From an uncultured Clostridia bacterium (lineage in GTDB: Bacteria; Bacillota; Clostridia; Oscillospirales; Oscillospiraceae), in contig CALYTU010000016.1 of assembly GCA_945487445.1 (NCBI GenBank), positions 1-18,878 on the forward strand: a DNA stretch of 18,878 nt, written 5' to 3'. The notes under the pieces are model-generated. The model had not been told where the DNA came from. It made no database searches and saw only the letters and a program-made list of their open reading frames with translations. Every line of letters begins with the position of its first letter. Within the stretch, counting starts at the first letter, position 1. The position numbers and the translations under genes are program-made. This document shows positions 6,918 through 15,800 of the stretch, piece by piece.

Positions 6918-9563
6918 ATGCCGGAATTTACAAAAAAATCAACACAACAGAAAGTCAAGGAGATCACTGACAGCATCGAGAAAGGCCTTCTGGAAATGTT
7001 CGAGAGTGACCGCTATCAGAGCTACCTTGACACCATGAGCCGCTTTCATTCTTACTCCGTCAACAACACGCTTCTGATCCACATGCAGCGGCCCAACGCC
7101 ACACACGTTGCCGGCTTCAATGCGTGGCGGGATAAATTCGAGCGACACGTCAAAAAAGGTGAGCGCGGCATTCAGATTATCGCGCCTACGCCGGTTTTGA
7201 AAAAAATCCGGGAGGCCGTCATCGACCCGGACACAAAAAGGCCTGTCCTGGATGCCGAAGGTAAACCGGTCACCGAGGAAAGAAATGTAAAGGTTCCGCT
7301 GTTTAAGCCGGTTACGGTGTTTGATGTCAGCCAGACGGAGGGGAAACCTCTGCCGGAGCTGGTCAGCACCCTGACGGGCGACGTGGAACACTATGACGCC
7401 TTTGTGGAAGCCCTGCGGCGATCTTCGCCGGTTCCAATCGAGTTTGAGCAGATGGAAACAGGAATGGACGGATACTTCAGCGCTGCCAATCAGAAAATTG
7501 CGATCCGTCCGGGCATGAGCCAGGTGCAGACTGTCAACGCTATGGTCCATGAGATCGGGCATTCCAAGCTCCACGATTATGACGTGCTCCTTGCGGCGGC
7601 CAGAGCAGACGGCGGCCCTAATCCGGTCAAAAAGGACCGCAAAACCGAAGAGGTGGAAGCTGAAAGCGTCTCCTACACGGTCTGCCAATACTTTGGGATA
7701 GAAACAGCGGAAAACAGCTTCGGGTATATCGCCGACTGGTCTAACGGCAAGGAGCTGAAAGAGCTCCGTGCCAGCCTCGAAGCGATTCGGCAAACCTCAT
7801 CCGCTCTCATCCAGGATATCGAGAAAAACTATGCTGCCGTCTGCAAAGAGCGCGAGCTGGATCGAGAGCAAAAGCACGAGAAGCCTGTGAAGGAAAGCGC
7901 TCCTGAAGTTCCTGAAAAGCCTACCCCAACGCAAGACGCCTACTTCTCCTATGCATCCGCCGTCTGCGACCACGCCGAGGAGCTGGGACGGGCGGGGCTG
8001 ATAACGCTTCCCTTCGGCAGCCATGACAAAGAGACCTTTACGGAAATGTACGCCGATACGCTTCGGCGCAATGGCCCAAAAAACGCCAGGGCGGTTCTGG
8101 ACGACTATGCAGAACAATCCGGTTATCCGACACCGCCAAGATTGCTGAAGCAGCTTGACGAGCTGAATGCGCTGTGGGACGCACATCTTTCCTACACGCT
8201 GAATGTCAGCCCGATTGACCCCAACAGCGCGTATATCTCATCTATTCGACCGGACGGCGCTATGGACGAAGGGGCTCTTTTCAGCGGGCCTACAAACGTG
8301 TGTAAAAGCATCATAGCGGAGCTCAGGGATCGCAGCATGACAGCAGCCCAGGCCAGAGCGCTGAACAGGCAATGGAATGAAAGCTTATTGCCTCCTGGTC
8401 CGTCCGAAGCCCTGTATTTCGTCGAAGGCAAAAACTACGTGCATCTTCAGATGACGGATAACGGCTTCGACTACACGTTGTATGACGCCGATACCAAAAG
8501 GCTGGTGGACGGCGGCCAATTCTCTGTGGACGCCGCGCAAAAGCATATTTCCGCAGAGACGATGATCGAAGCCGCTTTGATCGAGGTCTGTATTATGCAA
8601 GGGCTGGATAACGTCGGATACCAGGAGTGTTCTCTTGACCGACTGGATCAACTCCGGGAGGCCAACTTGAGCTTGGAACACATGGTAATAGACGAGTACC
8701 CCATGCCGGATGCCTCTATGGAGCCTGATGCGCTGGAAAAGAACGGCTGCCCAGACGCTGCCGCGCTGCTACCCCTATCACGGGATCGGGCAAGGGAGCT
8801 TTTTGCGGAAGGCTTTACTGTTTTCGTGATCGACAAGAACGGCGACCCGATGATGTGCATGGAAGAAGCTGACATTACGGACGCCACGGAAAAGCTCTTT
8901 GCGCTGGAACGCCACGAGTGGCAGCAGAGCAAAGATTTCCGTGTTATGATCCGTGATAACCGGCTGGATCATCAGGCGGAGCGTGAGGAGGCTTTTTTAC
9001 ACTATCCCGTAGACGCCTTTGCGATCTATCAGATCAGCGACAAATCTCCCGAGCGACGGGACCGGATTTTTTCGGACCTCGAATCTATCCAGGCGCGTGG
9101 GCTGGAGCCCAGCCGCGAGCATTATGATCTTATTTACACCGGGACGCTGAACGAACATCCTGACCTGAAGGGCCCCGAAGACGCCTTCCATATTTTCAAC
9201 CTGGAGCGTCCGGATGATTTCGGCGGCCACAGTCTTTCCGTCAGTGACATCGTTGCGCTGAGGCAGTCCGGTGTGGTAACATATCATTACTGCGACAGCG
9301 TTGGTTTTGAGGAAGTCCCCGATTTTCAAAAACCCGAAAACTATCTGAAGGCTGCTGAGATGGCGCTGGAAGACGATTACGGGATGATCGACGGAATCAT
9401 CAACAACGGCCCGAAAGATCAAGGGCCGACGCAGACAGAGAAAGCGCTGCCCTCGGATCAGCGTCCTTCCGTCCAGGAGCGGCTCCGAGAGCTTCAGCAA
9501 GAAGTCAATGACAGAGAAGAACAAGACAGAGCGCACCAAACGCGCCAAGAGAGGAGTATCTAA
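6918..9563 (+). CDS. ArdC-like ssDNA-binding/metallopeptidase protein with YodL and DUF4316 domains
   Basis: Large (881 residues) multidomain accessory protein. Residues about 1-140 form an ArdC-like N-terminal module (NNTLLIHMQRPNATHVAGFNAW, then VKKGERGIQI), which in ArdC binds single-stranded DNA and protects incoming DNA. A zinc metallopeptidase motif HEIGH (211-215) follows, with KLHDYDV after it and ETAENSFGYI further on, as in ArdC/M78-like domains. After a charged hinge (about 310-345) come less well known accessory domains (about 345-690), including a LPD/DUF-type stretch with YVHLQMTDNGFDYTLYD. A YodL-like domain (about 695-800; FAIYQISDKSPERRDRIF, GGHSLSVSDIVAL) and a DUF4316 segment (about 807-835; ENYLKAAEMALEDDYGMIDG) close the protein, then a charged tail. 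GGGAGG at 6907-6912 supports the start. An anti-restriction or strand-protection role is inferred from ArdC; whether the peptidase is active is unknown. Confidence 0.88.
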   Translation: MPEFTKKSTQQKVKEITDSIEKGLLEMFESDRYQSYLDTMSRFHSYSVNNTLLIHMQRPNATHVAGFNAWRDKFERHVKKGERGIQIIAPTPVLKKIREAVIDPDTKRPVLDAEGKPVTEERNVKVPLFKPVTVFDVSQTEGKPLPELVSTLTGDVEHYDAFVEALRRSSPVPIEFEQMETGMDGYFSAANQKIAIRPGMSQVQTVNAMVHEIGHSKLHDYDVLLAAARADGGPNPVKKDRKTEEVEAESVSYTVCQYFGIETAENSFGYIADWSNGKELKELRASLEAIRQTSSALIQDIEKNYAAVCKERELDREQKHEKPVKESAPEVPEKPTPTQDAYFSYASAVCDHAEELGRAGLITLPFGSHDKETFTEMYADTLRRNGPKNARAVLDDYAEQSGYPTPPRLLKQLDELNALWDAHLSYTLNVSPIDPNSAYISSIRPDGAMDEGALFSGPTNVCKSIIAELRDRSMTAAQARALNRQWNESLLPPGPSEALYFVEGKNYVHLQMTDNGFDYTLYDADTKRLVDGGQFSVDAAQKHISAETMIEAALIEVCIMQGLDNVGYQECSLDRLDQLREANLSLEHMVIDEYPMPDASMEPDALEKNGCPDAAALLPLSRDRARELFAEGFTVFVIDKNGDPMMCMEEADITDATEKLFALERHEWQQSKDFRVMIRDNRLDHQAEREEAFLHYPVDAFAIYQISDKSPERRDRIFSDLESIQARGLEPSREHYDLIYTGTLNEHPDLKGPEDAFHIFNLERPDDFGGHSLSVSDIVALRQSGVVTYHYCDSVGFEEVPDFQKPENYLKAAEMALEDDYGMIDGIINNGPKDQGPTQTEKALPSDQRPSVQERLRELQQEVNDREEQDRAHQTRQERSI

Positions 9564-9788
9564 ATGAACAACACCCTTACCTATGAGGAACGGCAGCTCA
9601 TGGCCATTTATCTCGGGGACAGCGACGGCACCAGAGAAGGCCTGATCGCCACGCTGGAAAACATGAGAACCTACCTGAACCCAGATGAAGAAGCGGAGCT
9701 CCTGACGCTGACCGATTCTGCCCTGGAGCATCTGCGCGGCATGGATGACGAAGCGTTTTCCCAGCTCGATCTGTTCCCGGATCTTTAA
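9564..9788 (+). CDS. TTRAP family (putative transposon-transfer assisting) small protein
   Basis: A 74-residue acidic protein: an N-terminal YEERQLMAIYLG segment, TREGLIATLENMRTYL, LNPDEEAELLTLTDSALEHL and the ending AFSQLDLFPDL, which is the pattern of the small TTRAP proteins of Clostridial conjugative transposons. Their function is not established despite the name. It starts directly after the stop of the ArdC-like gene (stop 9561-9563, ATG 9564), with GAGGAG at 9551-9556 inside the upstream gene, so the two are coupled. A terminator-like hairpin follows 15 bases downstream. No membrane segment or signal peptide; probably cytoplasmic and mainly helical. Confidence 0.85.
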   Translation: MNNTLTYEERQLMAIYLGDSDGTREGLIATLENMRTYLNPDEEAELLTLTDSALEHLRGMDDEAFSQLDLFPDL

Positions 9789-9802
9789 GCCGTCATCCCA
9801 GT

Positions 9803-9845
9803 GCGGCGTCTGTCGTTTCCCCGGCAGACGCCGCTATAGTTTTTT
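9803..9845 (+). terminator. Terminator-like hairpin between TTRAP and helicase genes
   Basis: A perfect 10-bp inverted repeat, GCGGCGTCTG (9803-9812) and CAGACGCCGC (9825-9834), with a 12-base loop, then TATAG and six T (9840-9845). It resembles an intrinsic terminator or attenuator, although the T run starts 5 bases after the stem. It lies between the end of the compact upstream operon and the ribosome binding site of the giant helicase gene. It may reduce read-through so that the helicase is made at a lower level, or block an upstream RNase. Confidence 0.65.
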
Positions 9846-9850
9846 GAGCG

Positions 9851-9857
9851 AAAGGAG
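9851..9857 (+). promoter_or_regulatory. Ribosome binding site of the methylase/helicase gene
   Basis: AAAGGAG, 5 bases before the ATG at 9863, immediately after the terminator-like hairpin. It fixes the start at MATKVDYLRTLAEQTA, which matches the family N-terminus. No clear promoter is seen in the 74-base gap. Confidence 0.8.
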
Positions 9858-9862
9858 CAATT

Positions 9863-12800
9863 ATGGCAACAAAGGTAGATTATTTAAGAACGCTTGCAGA
9901 GCAGACGGCAAGGAGCATTACCTGGGACACGGAGAAATGGACGGAATATCTCCGAACCGCAGGAAAGCTGTACAAGTACCCGTTTGAGGATCAGCTTTTG
10001 ATCCATGCGCACAGGCCGCAGGCTACCGCCGTTGCGGACTACGACGTTTGGAACAAGCGTATGGGCCGGTACGTCCGCCGCGGCACTAACGGCATCGCGC
10101 TCCTGGACGAAGCTGCGGAGCCGGCCCGTATCCGTTATGTCTTCGATATTGCGGATACGGGAAGAAAAGAAAACTCCAAAACTCCGTATCTCTGGCAGTT
10201 CACCGATGAACATTTCCCGCTGATAAGCGAAGCGTTTGAAGCAGAATACCAGGCTCCAGCGGAAGAAGGGCTTGCGCTGCAAATTAAAACTGCGGCGTTT
10301 CTGCTTTCAGACGAACACTGGAAATCTTTTCACAGTGATATTCTCCGCATCGTTGACAAATCCTCCCTGGGCGATTATGATGAAGACACCGTAAGAAATG
10401 TGTTCTCCTCTGCTGTCGCAGCCAGCGCAGCGTATGCAGCATTATCCCGATGTGAATTATATCCTGATCCGATTGTAACCGGAGCAGATTTTCGGGATAT
10501 TCCGCTGTTCAATACGCAGAGCGCCGTAAAAATACTCGGCACTGCGGTGAATGCGGTAAGCGGTACAATCCTGCGGAGAGTAGAAACCATTGTAAAGGCG
10601 TATGAGCGTGATAAGCTCAGAGAAAGGAGCGCAGAAAATGAGCATCAAAATCATGGGACACAACATCGAAGACCTGCCCTCGAAAGTAGACCCGAACAAC
10701 GGCCTGACGTATTATCAGGTGGGGGAGGTTTGGCTTCCGGGACTCGTGGTAGAGGAGGAGACGGACAACCGTCCCTTCGGGAAATACAGCCGCCTCCGGA
10801 AAGCGTACCTGAAGGAGAACCATCCACACATTTACACGGACTATCTGCTGTCCGGGACGCTGGACAAGCATCTGAGGGACGTGGAGGAGGAAGCGTGGAA
10901 GCGCCTCGATCAGTTGACGCCTCAGATGGAGAAGGAAGCGGGAGTGACCGAGGAGCTTCGCCGGACGGACCCGCTGCGCTGGGCCGGCCTGAAGAACAAC
11001 GTCAGGGCGAGCGCAGAGGAGATCATCTATCAAGAACTGATCTACGTCTGAATGACGCAGCTCCGTCTGAAGGCGCAGGAACGCAACTCAGCTTTTTCCC
11101 GACAGAGGCTGAACAATTACAGATCATCCAGGAAGCGGAGAGCGCACAGGCTGCGCCCTTCGCTTCTTCTGTTCCCCAGGAGATCATCGACGATTTTCTG
11201 CGCTTCGGCTCCAATACGGCAAAGAGCCGGATGCGCCTTATCGCTGCCCTTTATCCATGGCATACTCCTGATACCGACTGGCTCACGGAAAAGGCCCGCG
11301 AGACGTTTGTGAATATTTTACGGCGTGAGTATCACGGCGGCTACGGCCTTATCGTGGATGGAGAAAAATACGCTGCATGGTACGACGATCAAGGTCTTCG
11401 CGTCTGTAGGGGAACTTCCGCACGGTATTCCCCATTCGCACAGACAGTCCCCTGGAACGACGTGCTGGAGCGCGTGTGGCACCTGTACGGCGACGGAAAG
11501 TTTTCGACCAACGTGGAGGCTGTCGAAGCACACGGCAACGAGTGCAGCGAGGTCGCTCTGTCCCTCCTGTATCTCTACTTTGACCGTTCCGAGAAATGCA
11601 GAGAAGGCAAATATCTTTCCTCCCTCGATCCCTATGTCGGCGGCGGCTATACGGAAGAGCAGGCAAAGCTTGCCGAGGCGTTGGTCGATAAAGACAAGGC
11701 CTATGCGATAAAAGAAGATCTGGACGCCTTTATGGAAGCCTACGACACCGACCGTTCACTCCTTAACTGGCATTATCATAAGCTCCCCCTGATTGAATCC
11801 CGTTTTGCCTCGCTTCTTGTTTCGTGGGATAGTGTTGTCCCGCAGGCTGCTGCGGAGCTTACGCATAATCCGTTTATTACGGAGGACGAGCTTGATGCGG
11901 CAATCTCCAGCGGCAGTAATTATGAGGGCGGCAAAAAGCGCATATACGATTATTTCACTGTTCAGCCTCCGCACACGCAGAAAGACAAGGCGGATTTCCT
12001 GATGGACGAATTCGGCACGGGCGGCTACAGTCATGCCCTCTCCGGCGCGGATTCCAGCATGGAGGATTACGATGCAAAAGGTATGCGCTTCAAAAAAGGC
12101 GACTGCCCGGAGGTCACGATCTCCTGGCCGAATGTGGCAAAGCGGATTGATACGCTGATCCGCATGAACCTCTATCTGACGCCGGAGGAACAGGCAAGGG
12201 AGGCCACGATCCGGGACGCACATTATGAGCCGGAGGAAAGCGAAAGCCTTCCTGGGGACGATCCTGACGCACCTAGCGATGAACCATTTGACGTTGCCGT
12301 AGAGAACGCTATCTCTGAAGAGACGCCGAAGAATGAAGTAATTTCCATCGGTGAAGAAGGCCATACGCTATATCTTTACGATCCAAACGGGCTTTCAGGC
12401 GAGTCGGATCTGAATGGCAGAAAACGCCAGCCGGAGGAGGCGCTTGTAGTTGCAGCCCCGGCAGCATATCTGTCCAGCGACATCATGTTCGCAAAGGATG
12501 TGACCTTCCTGAAAATCGGACGTGATATTTCGGCAGAGGATTTGACAGGAACGAAGGAAGATCAACTTGCGGCGATGAAGAAGGCAGCCGCCTCCATTCA
12601 TTCGGAGCCCTGGGAGGCATACACGCAAGCAAAGCAGGATTTCCAGGATGGAATCGTCCTTCTCCGTGTTGGCGATGATTATGAAATCCTGGGCGAAGAT
12701 GCGGAAAAGGCTGCGGACGCCCTGGGCCTTTCACTTTCGTCCAGGCATATCCCAAACGTCCCAAACGGCAGGGTGCCGATGTGCCGGTTTTCTATGTCTG

Positions 12801-15800
12801 ATCTTTACGGCAATGTGCGGAAGCTCAACGAAAAATGGAACGTCCGGACCGTAGATTACAAGGACGAAAACCATGAGCAGAGGATTTCGGAAGACTATCC
12901 CTCATTCTTCAACCTTCTGCTTCAGGGTAAAAAGACCGGTCGGACAAGGGTGGAACGAAACTACAAGGCCTTTGCCCGGCTGTTCCCGGAGATCATCGAT
13001 GGAACGTATCGCTATCTGCAATTACGGGCTCCTGAGGAGACCGGCTATATGCCCTTGACGATTGAAAAGATCGGGGACAACGAATATTCCGTGTCGCACC
13101 ATTACGAATCCAACGGAGATTTGATGTACGATCCGGAGATGACCTTCCGCATTGACGCCGAGCTGGGAACGCTGGAGCCGCTGACCTTTCGACAGGATGG
13201 CAGCCCCGCATTATATCAGGAGGTCTATCCGGAGCCCGGCAAGTGGATTCCAAAGCTCCGAAACTCCCTGTCTTCATTTACGGAAACATGGCTCAAAAAT
13301 ATCGAAGCGCAGGGCCGCGTCTGCTTCCGTGCCATCGCAGAGCGAGACGGCGAAGACGTGGAGTTTTCCTTCGACGAGGCCGGGAATCCTGTGCCGCTGG
13401 AACAGCAAGGGACAACGGAACTTGTTGCCGACCAGCGCGCAGCGGGAAAAGCCAGCGAAAAGAAATATGATATTGGCTTCGGCTATAAAGGAAACGGCTT
13501 GACCGTCTGGAACCGCCTGGAAATCCAAAACGGCGATTACAAGACGATCGCGCACATCGACGCGGATAGGCGAGTGTCTATCTATGATGCTACACTCCCG
13601 GAGGATATTATAGCGCAGATATACGACGTTGCCGCACATTCGGAAATGACGGTCTCTGCGACCCAGGATACGCCGGTGTTTACAGCACCTGCCCAAGAGC
13701 GTGTACGGCAAGAGACTGAGCATCGTGAAGATGGATTATCTGCTCGATACGAAGAGTATCAGGCGCTGAAGGAGGCAGATGCTTTTACGGCAGATGGTCT
13801 GCTGCTTTATCAGATGGGCGAGTTTTATGAGCTGTTTGGCGAAGATGCCGAGACCGCGGCAAACGCCCTGGATCTCACCGCTGTCACCTGGAACAGTCCC
13901 GAACACGGCCCTGTCAGCATGGTAGGGATTCCCAGGCACAACTTGGAGCACTATCTTACTATCCTCCGGGACACGCACGATGTAACTGTGGCCTCTGGCG
14001 GCAGCGCGAAGCGGTATCTATCCATCGACCACGAAGCGAAGAAAGCAATAAACGAGCATGAAGCGGAGTTTGGCGCTGACGGTTGGAGGGCCTTCGGCGG
14101 GCACCCCGATTTTATGGACGAAACGGAGCAAGGTGCGCCCTCGCACGATACTCCACCACAGCCTTCCGACGCTGATCCGGCGCCCATGGACGCGGCACCA
14201 GTAGAAAATGCGGCCCATCACGATACTGCCAAGCAGCAGGAGCCCACAACAGTCCGGGAAATGACCCCGGAAGAGATTGACGACGCACTGCGCAGTTGGA
14301 ACGGAAGGGCTGAAAGCAAAAACGCCGTGGTGCAATATATGCAGGAGCATGGCAGAGAACGCGGAGCCGCCGAATGGCTGAAAAACGAGTTCAAGTCCAA
14401 AAACACCGATCTGTTTGATCGCGTCCGGCTCGAAAAGGGGCTGACGCTTATCAACATGGACGGCAGCGCGGAAACCGTCCTGCCGTGGCCAAAGGTCCAG
14501 CGCCGGATTGCACAGCTCATCCGGAACAACACATTCCTTTCGCCGGAGCTGTCGGAGCAGGAAACGGAACAGTCGCCGGAAATCAGAGCATCAGAGCCGG
14601 AAGCGGCTGGAGCCGAAGGCGAAATCGACAACGGCGAGGCGTACCAGGCTGCCGTCCCCGGCGCGGAGCTTGTGACGCCCGAAGAGAATGAGCGGCAAGC
14701 CTTTGAGATCAAAAGCCTCGCGGATCTGAAACGTCATATCACGGTTGGCGCGGAAGTTGTCTGTACTTATCATGCAAATCATCCTGATCTTGTCGGCCTG
14801 ACCCGTGTGGTCTCCAAGGTGCAAACCAACGGTTTTTATTCGCAGATCAAAGATCAGCCGCATCACAAGTGGTCGGTTTGCAACAGCGGAAACGGTATCT
14901 ACTCTGATTTCCAAAAAGCGGACACCTATCGCTTTACCAACACGCCCAACGGGACGTCCATACAAATCCTCGACCGTCACGATGAAGACCGTGAGACTGT
15001 CCTGCTTGAAATGATGGTCTATCCTGGCGTCAGCGTGGAGCGAGCGGAGCAGGAGCAGACGCCAATCGCGCCGGCGCAAATGCCGGATGAAATGCAGCCG
15101 CGCTGGCCGGTAGACGTTGGAGACACGCTGTATCTGGAAGACGGCAAGGCGTTCATCGTCGAGCAGCTTTCCGACAACCATATCCAACTCCGCGATCCGA
15201 CATTGATTTACCCGATCCTTCGCGCAGAAAGCTATGAAAGCTTCCAGCGGCTCATGGATCGCTTTCCGCAGCCTGGCGTCACAGACGACGAACCCGTTGC
15301 GGCTGACGAGCCGGAAATCACCTACGAACCCATTGTGGTAAACAACGACACGCCCAGCGGCGAGTCCTTTGACGTTGCGATTCAGACGATCCGGAGGGGT
15401 GAACCGAAAGAGCCGATACAAGTGAAGCCCGAAAACTTCCGCATCACGGACTTCCATCTCGGCGAAGGCGGCCCGAAGGCGAAGTTCCGCGCCAACATGG
15501 AAGCGATCAAGACTTTGAAGCAGGTCGAAGCTGAAGGCAGATATGCCACGCCGGAGGAACAAGAAACGCTGTCCCGCTACGTCGGCTGGGGCGGCCTGGC
15601 AGACGCCTTTGACCAGGACAAGCGGGAATGGAGTACCGAGTTCAAGGAGCTGAAAGAAACCTTAACGTCGGAAGAGTATGCGGCTGCCCGTGCCTCCACC
15701 CTGAACGCACACTATACCAGCCCTACCGTGATCCAAGCAATCTATGACGCGATGCTCAGAATGGGCTTCACTTCCGGAAATATCCTGGAGCCTGCCTGCG

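Noticed and set aside
6716..6970. 84-codon + frame overlapping the small protein gene and the ArdC-like gene start
   Set aside because: GTG start without a good ribosome binding site, Ala/Pro/Lys-rich product, and both overlapped genes are better supported. Unlike tnpV it matches no family.
11052..11312. 86-codon frame starting directly after the tnpV stop (TGAATG)
   Set aside because: The helicase frame resumes convincing protein sequence here (QLSFFPTEAEQ and onward), and this product is Arg/Ser-rich with no family match. The ATG after the stop looks coincidental.
14591..15562. 323-codon open frame on the - strand inside the helicase gene
   Set aside because: The + strand here encodes recognisable helicase accessory domains; the antisense product is Arg/Leu/Val-rich without any known motif.
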